DNA from: a virus
Length of the DNA stretch: 23,658 nt
Reading direction: 5' to 3' (one strand)
IMG/VR virus record: IMGVR_UViG_3300035070_002719
Coordinates: 1-23,658 of that record
The notes below the pieces were generated by a model that was given only the letters and a program-made list of their open reading frames with translations, made no database searches and was not told the DNA's origin. Below, piece after piece: positions 16,576-23,658 of the stretch (the first letter of the stretch is position 1; each line of letters starts with the position of its first letter). The translations under genes and the position numbers were made by a program.

Positions 16576-17418
16576 TTATTTAAGTTTTTTCTCTATAGAC
16601 CTAAACACTTCCACTCCTTCGTCTGTCTTAAAAAACGCAGCCATGGCCGAGTAAGGATTTTCGTCAAAAGGAACCGTCATAAGCTTTCTACCGTTCGAAG
16701 ACCATGAAAAAGTTCTTTGGTCCGAAGACAATGAAACTATCCCTAGTTCAACTGATTTTACAGCCAAGTTTCTTAATTCTACATTTTCGTCATTAGCCAG
16801 TTCTAAGAACAAGTAAGGATTGCCTCGAGCAAATAATAGTAGGTCACGTTTAAGTTCCTTAGAACTCATTTTAGACACCTTAGATCCAGTTTCTGTACGC
16901 ATAATCGCCTCTACTTGATCTATGTCCATCAAAGATGCCGCGTTTAAAGCGTCTATTTGCAATTCCAAAATATCAAGATCATCTACTGCTTCTTCTACTG
17001 AGTCAAACTCAAAGTAAACTTTATCTCTTAAAGGGTGGTAAAGAGACAAAAGCTTTTGTAGGTTTTGTTTCGCTTTAGGCACAACAAGAGACCCATTATC
17101 AAAAATAATATGTCCAACTGTGACTTCTCCTTTTTGTTCTTCAACTAGCGGAGAAGATTGGTTTGTACCGTACCTAAGTTCTTTTTGCGTACCTGTTTCT
17201 TCGTCAAAATACAATAAAGAGTATTTTCTAGTATGTCTTGATGGAATTGTATGTGTTAACGGCGAGTTGCCGTTTGATAGTATGTATGTTCTGTCTTTAA
17301 TTTCCCACTTTGGTGCAGCGGGTTCTTTAACTAAAGTTTGACTTACTGCTACTGTTTTTTCTTTTTGTAATTCTACTTCTTTAGCTACGTTTTTTGTAGC
17401 TGCTTTTTTTACTGCCAT
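16576..17418 (-). CDS. Hypothetical structural-module protein after the capsid gene
   Basis: 280 residues, not assigned to any family I know. The first 35 residues are Lys/Ala/Glu-rich and likely disordered. Residues about 38-115 are beta-rich (WEIKDRTYIL..., LLYFDEETGTQKELRYGTN, VGHIIFDNGSLVV). From about 120 the protein is helical and acidic, with an LDILELQIDALNAASLMDID stretch at about 148-167, and ends in a basic KKLK. It is the only gene bracketed by two RNA structures, a strong terminator on its 5' side and a structured leader on its 3' side. Its position directly after the major capsid gene suggests a head decoration, capsid-assembly or connector-related role. That is position-based inference only. 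Confidence 0.78.
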   Translation of the reverse strand: MAVKKAATKNVAKEVELQKEKTVAVSQTLVKEPAAPKWEIKDRTYILSNGNSPLTHTIPSRHTRKYSLLYFDEETGTQKELRYGTNQSSPLVEEQKGEVTVGHIIFDNGSLVVPKAKQNLQKLLSLYHPLRDKVYFEFDSVEEAVDDLDILELQIDALNAASLMDIDQVEAIMRTETGSKVSKMSSKELKRDLLLFARGNPYLFLELANDENVELRNLAVKSVELGIVSLSSDQRTFSWSSNGRKLMTVPFDENPYSAMAAFFKTDEGVEVFRSIEKKLK

Positions 17419-17441
17419 AATATAATATAATTAAATAATTT

Positions 17442-17488
17442 AAAAAAGTAATAGTTACCCCCGTCGATAAAACGAGGGTAAAAATTAC
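17442..17488 (-). terminator. Intrinsic terminator after the major capsid gene
   Basis: Read on the minus strand, TTACCCTCGT pairs with ACGGGGGTAA to give a 10-bp stem containing one U-G wobble and a 7-nt loop TTTATCG. An outer GTAAT/ATTAC stem lies beyond a 2x2 internal loop, and TTTTTT follows at once. On the plus strand the wobble becomes a C-A mismatch and the T run is lost, so the element is directional. It starts 16 nt after the capsid stop codon. In T7 a terminator also follows the capsid gene and lowers expression of downstream genes by partial read-through. The same role is inferred here. Confidence 0.78.
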
Positions 17489-17504
17489 AGTAATATACTT
17501 TTTA

Positions 17505-18977
17505 TTAAACTGCTGCTCCTTTGAACAATACAAAGTTGTTAGCGCCTTGTACACACAAACATCTTTCAGAAAGGAAGTTTACTTCCATCGCATCAAGATC
17601 AGATGTAAATGCTCCACCAACAGAACCGGTCAACCAAGTTTTCATTCTGCGATCGTCAGATTGAGAAGCTCTGTAACGAACGTGCAAGAATGGACGTCTG
17701 ATGTTAGTTCCTAAAATTTGATCGTAAACAGTTGATGTTCCCGCTGGAATCAAAGCTCCTTCAATACTTTCTCCTACAGAACCTCCACGTGTTGACGCAT
17801 CGTTCAAGTATTTCCAGTCAGTCTTGTAAAAGTCATAAGACCCTCTACGGAAACCTGAGAATCCAAGATTCAAAGCCATGTCTTCAGAGTTTTCAAACAA
17901 TCCATATGCAGTACCTCCATTTGCTCCAGCAGAAAGAGTTGCGAGCATATCGTCGAAGTCCAAAGATACAGAGCGATTCAAAAACAACATGTTTTCTTCG
18001 ATAGCTCCTTGAGTATCCAAGTTTTTAAGAATTGCATCAAAATCATCAAGTCCACCTGCGGCAGTAAATCCAGTAAGAACGTTACCTCTATCTTCAATTG
18101 CAGCAAACAAGCCTTCAGTACCTTTGTTACCGTTGGTCAATGCACCAGATCCAGCTACTGCTTTTTCTCCTTCAACTACAGACATTTCTAAGTAATCTTC
18201 AAAACGCAAACGAGTTTCTGATTCAGCTTTTAAGTACCACAAGTAACCGTCAACTCCTTCTTCGGTAGCTACGTTTACCCATCCAATCTGAGCAGTGTCA
18301 GATCCAGAAACGCTATATTTGCTTCGGATAATAATTGGAGAGTTAGAAAACTGAGTAAGAGTAGGGTCGATGCTCACCACGCCGTTCACGTTTGCAGCGC
18401 TGTGGCTTGGTGTAGTAGATCCTTTTCCGTATTCAGAACCGTATACAAAAATTTTAACCGTGTCAGTGTTAGCGGCAACGCCAGAAAGATCAGCAGCAGT
18501 ATAAGGAGCTACCGTCAAGTTTCCGTTATTTGCATCTTTTACACCTGCTCCAGAAGCAGTAACTACAGCTTTAATTTCTTTACCTGAAGTTTCGTTGATA
18601 ATAACAACTGTTTGGTTAACAGAAATTACGTTTTCAACATAATCTTTAGGGTTAGCAGGAGTTAGCGCTACTTGGATATCCAAAGTGTTAGCAGTGTTAG
18701 ATACTACGTCAACTCCGGTATAAGCAACGTGTAAACGGTTTTGCTCAGACCAAATAACTTGATCAGAAGACATAGGCATTTCAGCTCCTACCATTTTCAA
18801 GAATCCAGAAAGAGTTCTGTTTCCGTAACGCTCTACTTCGTTTTCGTAAATTTCAGGCAAGTATTGTTTCGCGAAAGTTCCGCCGCCTGTTGCGCTATCA
18901 AAAGACAAGTAGTTATCATTTAATAGTTGTTGTTTTTGTGAGGGTTTAATTGTACCCAATAATGGTGCTAATGCCAT
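17505..18977 (-). CDS. Major capsid protein
   Basis: 490 residues. The N-terminal arm (about 1-30) is followed by FAKQYLPEIYENEVERYGNR, a helix typical of the capsid N-domain. A beta-rich section with Gly/Ala/Asn-rich loops (about 100-210) could be an inserted domain. The conserved-looking core contains the motif FRRGSYDFYKTDWKYLND at 376-393, and the C-terminus closes with a hydrophobic strand. Length, order after a scaffold-like gene and before a terminator, and the distinct codon use (many AAC and CGT, where neighbours favour AAT and AGA) all fit a highly expressed HK97-fold capsid protein. The fold is inferred. No protease or decoration domain is seen. The ATG leader is A/T-only, 18 nt downstream of the scaffold stop. 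Confidence 0.92.
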   Translation of the reverse strand: MALAPLLGTIKPSQKQQLLNDNYLSFDSATGGGTFAKQYLPEIYENEVERYGNRTLSGFLKMVGAEMPMSSDQVIWSEQNRLHVAYTGVDVVSNTANTLDIQVALTPANPKDYVENVISVNQTVVIINETSGKEIKAVVTASGAGVKDANNGNLTVAPYTAADLSGVAANTDTVKIFVYGSEYGKGSTTPSHSAANVNGVVSIDPTLTQFSNSPIIIRSKYSVSGSDTAQIGWVNVATEEGVDGYLWYLKAESETRLRFEDYLEMSVVEGEKAVAGSGALTNGNKGTEGLFAAIEDRGNVLTGFTAAGGLDDFDAILKNLDTQGAIEENMLFLNRSVSLDFDDMLATLSAGANGGTAYGLFENSEDMALNLGFSGFRRGSYDFYKTDWKYLNDASTRGGSVGESIEGALIPAGTSTVYDQILGTNIRRPFLHVRYRASQSDDRRMKTWLTGSVGGAFTSDLDAMEVNFLSERCLCVQGANNFVLFKGAAV

Positions 18978-18995
18978 AATAATTTGTTTTTAATG

Positions 18996-20177
18996 TTAAA
19001 AGTTTCTTTTTATTTTAAGTTTAGAAGAGTCAAGACCGCTAACCGCTTTCACCCTTACTCCTCCAATGTTAATATCAGAAGGGGCAGTTTGCCTAGTATC
19101 TGTATTAATATTTTTAGATTTCGCAGTAACATCTTTAATTGCATCAGCCTTGCCTTGCTCATAAAAGTGTTTTGCGATAGTGTCAACGTTTTCAGCAGCG
19201 TAAATAGCTTTATGATAACCTTTCGTGTCCACTACATCACCTTTATCATTTAGGAACTTCCCAATTAGGTTATTAATGTTTGATTGGTTTTCAGCAACTT
19301 TTGCAGCGTTTTGTACACCGTATCTAAATGATTTTTCACCAACCTTGATATCAAAACCTTTGAAATCTTGGGAAAACATTTTTTTAGTGTCGTTAATGAA
19401 CTGCTCGTGTTGAGTGTTTGCTGTTTTTTGACCTTCATTATATCGATTAAAAAACTCAGTAGCTTCTGTTTGTTCTTTGGTAACTCCGGGTCTCAACTTG
19501 ATTTCCGAGTAATACTTATCCTTTAAACCTGTTAGAAATTTCTTTGCTTTTGCAATCTCTTCTTTTTTTGCGAGTTTCTTTTTGCGGATATCTCGCTCCT
19601 CATCAATATCTTCATCAAAGTCGAAAGCGTCTTCTAATAAAAAACTAATTTCATCAGATTCTAAATGTGACTTTGTTTGTTTGTAATATTCTTTAAGCAA
19701 CGCGTCATTGTCTACATTACTGTAATCAGCGTTTAATCTAGAGTAATCTTCTATTGTGCCTCCTGTTTCATTCATAAACTCTACAAGTTTTTCAATGTTC
19801 TCAGGTAAAGACACTTTTTCTTCAACCACAGGGTTTGATTTTTCAACCGCTTGCGGCTCACTAGGCGTTTCACCTATAGTGACTACTTCTTCTTCTTCTT
19901 TGGCAACTTCTTTAAGTCTTTCGTTTCCTTCATCCACTTCTTGCAATCCCACTTCGGGGTTTTCATCTTGAAGCACAGTTTCATTTGTTGTTTGCTCTTG
20001 AACGGCATTTTCTTCCTCTTTTTTAATTACTACTTTTGTAACTTCCGGAACTTCTGTTTTGCTTTCAAACTTAACCTTAATAGGTTCTTTTGTTGTTGAC
20101 GTTTCTGATGTTTCTTCTTTTTTAGGTAGCTTTCCTTTTAAAGAAAACTCTCCTTCTTGTTTAGTTGTTTCTGACAT
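18996..20177 (-). CDS. Capsid scaffold/assembly protein
   Basis: 393 residues. Residues 1-130 are low-complexity, Glu/Lys/Thr/Val-rich and acidic. A helical charged middle follows, with EFMNETGGTIEDYSRLNADY at 133-152, an acidic cluster around 179-195 and a Lys-rich helix at 198-215. The protein ends with a basic tail (SKLKIKRNF). An acidic, helical protein with a basic C-terminal tail placed between portal and capsid genes is the classic scaffold layout, in which the basic tail contacts the capsid protein and the scaffold is lost from the mature head. T7 gp9 is the functional counterpart. The start is preceded by ATTATATTATATC, almost the same leader as that of the 280-residue gene. No prohead protease domain is visible. 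Confidence 0.82.
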   Translation of the reverse strand: MSETTKQEGEFSLKGKLPKKEETSETSTTKEPIKVKFESKTEVPEVTKVVIKKEEENAVQEQTTNETVLQDENPEVGLQEVDEGNERLKEVAKEEEEVVTIGETPSEPQAVEKSNPVVEEKVSLPENIEKLVEFMNETGGTIEDYSRLNADYSNVDNDALLKEYYKQTKSHLESDEISFLLEDAFDFDEDIDEERDIRKKKLAKKEEIAKAKKFLTGLKDKYYSEIKLRPGVTKEQTEATEFFNRYNEGQKTANTQHEQFINDTKKMFSQDFKGFDIKVGEKSFRYGVQNAAKVAENQSNINNLIGKFLNDKGDVVDTKGYHKAIYAAENVDTIAKHFYEQGKADAIKDVTAKSKNINTDTRQTAPSDINIGGVRVKAVSGLDSSKLKIKRNF

Positions 20178-20208
20178 GATATAATATAATAAAAATTAAT
20201 AAGTATTC

Positions 20209-22614
20209 TTACTTAGGAGAAAACTGCTCCAATCCAAATCCACCTAGGTTGTCGAAACCTGCGGACTCAAAATTTTTCGGCAAAGTATTATTTTTTCTTT
20301 GCTCTATTAACTCGCTTTGCTGAGTTGCTTGTATTTTTGTTCTTTCGTCTTTTCTGTCTTCTTTGTACTCTTCTTTAGTCTTTTTAGCGTTGCCTTGTGC
20401 TTGAGCAAGTTGAATGTTATATTGAAACTCTAATTGCATTAGCTCTCTTTTCAATTCAGCTTCCTGTTGCATTTTAGAAATGTCAAACTGAGATTTAGCC
20501 TGCTCTATTTGTATTTTTGTTTCCGCTAAAGCTTGTTGTTTTTGAACCTCTGCCATAGCTGCTGCTTCTGACGCTTGTGCATTTGCTTGGCCTTGCGCTT
20601 GAATATTTGCTTGCTGAGCCGCTTGATCGCTTTCTTGTTTTTTAAGTCTTCTAAACTTTAGCATTTGATTTGCTAGCTTAAGATTCTTAATGTTTCTAAT
20701 ATCTATAGCGTCTTCTAGAAATATTTGACCAGATTGTAAAGCTACTTGTATATTTTGTTCTAGCTTTGCTTTTTCTTCCTCTTCTGGCTCTAACTCTAAG
20801 TAAATACCAAAATCGTGAAGATTGAGTGTAGCCATTTCCCCGAGTACTTTCGAGTTGTATATGGATATACTAGAATCTAAAGAGGATCTAGTCAAAGGGA
20901 ATGAAAGCATGTCAGCAACTCTTAAAGATACGTTTTCGCAAGTTCTAAGGGTTAAATACAAACTAGCCTGCAATATATGTCTAGTAGCTACATTGGATTG
21001 CGCAGCCGCCAGCTTTTGAAGCCCGACTAAAGCATTTTTATCCGGAGAGCTTCCGTCTCTTGCTTCATTAAGCCCAGTGACGTCTCTAATCATTTGTAAG
21101 TAATACTGGTATGTATTAATTAAAGAAGATATTTTACCTTGACCAGAAGAAGAAGCAAGTTCCTGAACAGGTACTTTTCCTCTGTTAAGTTCTCCATCTT
21201 GAGTAAGTGATCTACCTACTACACTACCAGTTTGAAAATACATATTAAGTGCTTCTGCTGGATTGTAGTTTGTTCCGTTACCCAGATCAACTTCAGCTAA
21301 ACCATCCATGTCTAAAAATACACCGTCAGGCACTATTCTAGACATAACTTGTTGCAGTTTTAAATGTGTTAATTGAATCATATCAGCAAAACCTGTAATT
21401 CGGCTAACTAAAGATTCAATTCTGCCTTTATATATTCTAGGAGCACAAATACTATAGTTCATTATAGCTTTTGTTGTGTCAGCGTATGGTCTAGTAATAT
21501 TTTCTGCTAATTCCCACTTTATCATTTTGTTAGTGCCAAGAACTTTTACTCCAGAATAAATAACTTCTATACTTCTAGAAACTTTTTTAAACGTATCTGC
21601 TTCGGGTGGATTAAATTCATCGGTTTTTTCAATAGCTTTTTCTAAGCCCTGATCCGTTGTTTTTATTTTAAAAACTTGATCCAAATAAGTTTTATACTCA
21701 AAATACATTAAAGTAACAGTATCGCTATCGTAGCTATTATAACTATAGTTATGGTTTTTATTACCAGAGTATTGTTCTATTTCTTTAAGGTCCTCAGTAG
21801 TAAGTTTAGGAAACTGTTTTTTCAAATCAGATAAACTAACGTCTTTTACTTCGCCTACATAATAAATGTCTTCAAAATTAGGATCTTCGGTATAAGAGTA
21901 AACTAAGTTAGCAGGATCTACATAATCAATTACAACTCCTTCTGCTTTATTAAAGCTAGTCTTAGTTGCTGCAATGCCTAAAGTAACTAGGTCGTAGTTA
22001 ATTCTTCTGCTTGTTAATGTATATTTGTTTTTATCTAAAAGATTGTTTATTACTTCTTCTTCCGCAATTTCAACATTTTGCTTGTACTCTAATTGCATAT
22101 ACAAAGAAAGCTCCTCTTCATTTCTTGGCAAAGCATCAGGGTCTTCTACATTAAAAAGATCAAGACCCAAAGTTTCTTTTACATTGGAAAGATGTTCTTT
22201 AGTTTGCATATCGCTTAAAACTTTGTCTACGTAATCCGTTTTCTTTTTTAAAGATTCTGGATCTTGTGCGTAAGCTTTTATTTCGTAATTTTTATTAGAT
22301 ATTCCGTTTACAACAATATCAACAAACTTAGCTATAACAGGCACCGGTTTCCAGTCTAAATTTAAGTAAGACAAATCTCCGTTAATTGAAAGTTCGTCTT
22401 TATACTTTTGAATAGGTTGCTCACCTCTAGCGTAAAGCCTTAAGCTATGAAAGTTGTTGAAATTTGTAATGAATCTATTGTTGGCGCTTCGAGTACTCCC
22501 GAACCATTCTCCTTCAATAGCTCTTCCAACCATTTCTCCATATTCTAAGCTAGCTTTTTCAGCGTTGCTTACAACTTGACTAGGAAAAGAGCTGTTATAA
22601 TTAGTATTTATCAT
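20209..22614 (-). CDS. Portal protein
   Basis: 801 residues, long for a portal (T7 gp8 has about 536), the size seen in some Bacteroidota phage lineages. It opens with SLEYGEMVGRAIEGEWFG (about 23-40) and continues as mixed alpha/beta with the helix-rich core expected of a portal (for example SRITGFADMIQLTHLKLQQV, followed by a GLNEARDGSSPDKNALVGLQ section). From about 658 to 775 the C-terminus is a long Gln/Ala/Glu/Lys coiled coil, a candidate barrel-like helical extension facing the DNA in the head. It forms the dodecameric DNA channel that docks the terminase. Its ATG directly follows the terminase stop (TAA-ATG, no gap), so the two are translationally coupled. Confidence 0.92.
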   Translation of the reverse strand: MINTNYNSSFPSQVVSNAEKASLEYGEMVGRAIEGEWFGSTRSANNRFITNFNNFHSLRLYARGEQPIQKYKDELSINGDLSYLNLDWKPVPVIAKFVDIVVNGISNKNYEIKAYAQDPESLKKKTDYVDKVLSDMQTKEHLSNVKETLGLDLFNVEDPDALPRNEEELSLYMQLEYKQNVEIAEEEVINNLLDKNKYTLTSRRINYDLVTLGIAATKTSFNKAEGVVIDYVDPANLVYSYTEDPNFEDIYYVGEVKDVSLSDLKKQFPKLTTEDLKEIEQYSGNKNHNYSYNSYDSDTVTLMYFEYKTYLDQVFKIKTTDQGLEKAIEKTDEFNPPEADTFKKVSRSIEVIYSGVKVLGTNKMIKWELAENITRPYADTTKAIMNYSICAPRIYKGRIESLVSRITGFADMIQLTHLKLQQVMSRIVPDGVFLDMDGLAEVDLGNGTNYNPAEALNMYFQTGSVVGRSLTQDGELNRGKVPVQELASSSGQGKISSLINTYQYYLQMIRDVTGLNEARDGSSPDKNALVGLQKLAAAQSNVATRHILQASLYLTLRTCENVSLRVADMLSFPLTRSSLDSSISIYNSKVLGEMATLNLHDFGIYLELEPEEEEKAKLEQNIQVALQSGQIFLEDAIDIRNIKNLKLANQMLKFRRLKKQESDQAAQQANIQAQGQANAQASEAAAMAEVQKQQALAETKIQIEQAKSQFDISKMQQEAELKRELMQLEFQYNIQLAQAQGNAKKTKEEYKEDRKDERTKIQATQQSELIEQRKNNTLPKNFESAGFDNLGGFGLEQFSPK

Positions 22615-23658
22615 TTATATTATTTTTGATGTAAATCCATTATTGTCATATTTCTTAAAACCTAAGCTTATAGCTTTTAGTTCTCGCTTTGCAACTGGGG
22701 TATACTTGTTTTTATTACAAGCCATAATAGCTAAGCCTGAACTAATAGAAGCATCGTGTTTTGTTCTATTATTAATATTAAACTTAGCCCAATCTTCTAA
22801 GGTTCTTTGCAAGTACATGTCACCATACCCGTCTTCTTTTCGTCCGACGAATTCTTCTATGTATGTTTCTATAGCGGAAGCGTGAGCTTGTTTTATGTCT
22901 TGACTAGAGTTTGGTATACCTCCGATTTCTTTTTCTGTAACTGAAAGTTTATGAATAGTTTTATCTGGTCTATTCATAGCGAACCCTCTATAGCCTCTTC
23001 TTTTAAAGTGATATAGTAATCTAGGTTTATTGTTTTCGCAAAGTATAGGCATTCCGTAAAACACGCAAGCCATTAGAACATCTTCAAAAAATATTTCCGC
23101 TGTTTGAGGTCTAGAAATATACTCTAAGAAAAAATGGTTAGCAGGAGCGTCTTCCATGCTGAATTTAGTTAGGCCGTGTAATGCTCCGTTAGATCCTTTT
23201 TTATCTACAGTTCCTGATATATCGTAACTGTCGCAACCAAAAGCTCCTACGTGTTCATTACCTGGATACTTTACACCATTCTTTATTATCACGCGGTTTT
23301 GTAAGTTATACGAAGGAACCCAAGTTATTCTAAATCTACCATTCTTGTTTGGGTAGAACTCAACTACTGTATCCTTTATACCGTTCTTCCATTGAAAGCT
23401 ACCGGTTGTTACTACAGAAGAATTTCTAAGATCTTCATTGTAGTCTACTTGTTCGTATATCTTAGTTAAGTTAAACAAAGACTCTTTAGCTTCGTCTCTA
23501 AAAGCGTGCTTTTCCGTTCTAGGAAATTGCCTGTAAAATTCATTTAAACCGTCTTGGTCATCTTTTAACCCATCTACTTCATTTTCCCAGTGCTCTATAA
23601 CGCCTATGTCTATTAGTTCGCCGTCAACTCCTTTGACGGGTTCTTTTGGCGTATCGAA
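22615..23658 (-). CDS. terL: Terminase large subunit, C-terminal part (cut by window edge)
   Basis: The frame is open to the right edge, so the start and the ATPase domain lie outside. The visible 347 residues are the nuclease end. The stretch reading EFYRQFPRTEKHAFRDEAKE is typical of the hinge before the nuclease domain. Counting from the TTG codon at 23476-23478, the three expected acidic residues are visible: D83 in AFGCDSYD, E148 in ILCENNKPRLLYHFKRRGYR, and D242 in TKHDASISSGLAIMA. These fit the RNase H-like nuclease that cuts concatemeric DNA during packaging. That TTG is an internal Leu codon, not a start. The stop codon abuts the portal start codon. Confidence 0.93.
   Translation of the reverse strand, partial: FDTPKEPVKGVDGELIDIGVIEHWENEVDGLKDDQDGLNEFYRQFPRTEKHAFRDEAKESLFNLTKIYEQVDYNEDLRNSSVVTTGSFQWKNGIKDTVVEFYPNKNGRFRITWVPSYNLQNRVIIKNGVKYPGNEHVGAFGCDSYDISGTVDKKGSNGALHGLTKFSMEDAPANHFFLEYISRPQTAEIFFEDVLMACVFYGMPILCENNKPRLLYHFKRRGYRGFAMNRPDKTIHKLSVTEKEIGGIPNSSQDIKQAHASAIETYIEEFVGRKEDGYGDMYLQRTLEDWAKFNINNRTKHDASISSGLAIMACNKNKYTPVAKRELKAISLGFKKYDNNGFTSKII

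Noticed and set aside
20178-20208. Short TAAG...CTTA inverted repeat between the portal and scaffold genes
   Set aside because: It has only four pairs in an A/T-rich spacer with no T run, so it is not distinguishable from chance.
22615-23478. Terminase as a complete 287-residue gene starting at TTG
   Set aside because: The frame stays open upstream to the window edge, and the extra translated residues continue the terminase hinge pattern, so the TTG is an internal Leu codon.
45-23658. CRISPR array, tRNA genes, integrase, insertion sequences or att sites
   Set aside because: No direct-repeat arrays, cloverleaf-like segments, recombinase motifs or terminal inverted repeats were seen, and the window is almost fully occupied by structural genes.

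Overview
The window is a 23.7 kb piece of the virion-structure and DNA-packaging module of a tailed double-stranded DNA phage, most likely a short-tailed (podovirus-type) phage of a Bacteroidota host. All fourteen genes lie on the minus strand and are packed almost end to end, with gaps of 0-31 nt apart from two larger ones (86 and 65 nt) around the gene after the capsid gene. No tRNA, integrase, insertion sequence, CRISPR array or replication gene is visible. The Bacteroidota assignment is an inference. It rests on AT-rich composition and on start codons preceded by A/T-only leaders with no Shine-Dalgarno sequence. An aquatic flavobacterial or crAss-like relative is plausible, but a database search would be needed to place it.

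In the direction of transcription (right to left) the packaging and head genes come first: terminase large subunit (nuclease end only, cut by the window edge), portal, scaffold-like protein and major capsid protein. A strong intrinsic terminator follows the capsid gene, as in T7-type phages. Next come an unrecognised 280-residue protein, a second structured RNA leader, a 240-residue connector candidate and a 416-residue tail-tube/head-completion candidate. A 1043-residue nozzle-like protein, a 276-residue appendage-like protein and a 459-residue tail protein follow.

The last four genes are a GNAT-like protein (135 residues), a 246-residue coiled-coil protein, a 444-residue protein and a 2194-residue giant. 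They match the order and nature of T7 genes 13-14-15-16, the internal virion proteins that form the ejection channel. This correspondence rests on position, size and character, not on demonstrated homology.

The most interesting object is the 2194-residue protein, a polyvalent protein of the kind described in phages and conjugative elements. It carries a HEVLH zinc-protease motif, a stretch resembling sigma-70 region 2, a PD-(D/E)XK-type nuclease signature, long Gly/Ala-rich membrane-active-looking segments and a conserved-looking C-terminal region. If it is packaged and ejected like T7 gp16, the phage would deliver several activities to the host together with its DNA. The 1-44 region after the last gene holds no recognisable gene or hairpin. 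There is no gene-free stretch longer than 86 nt.
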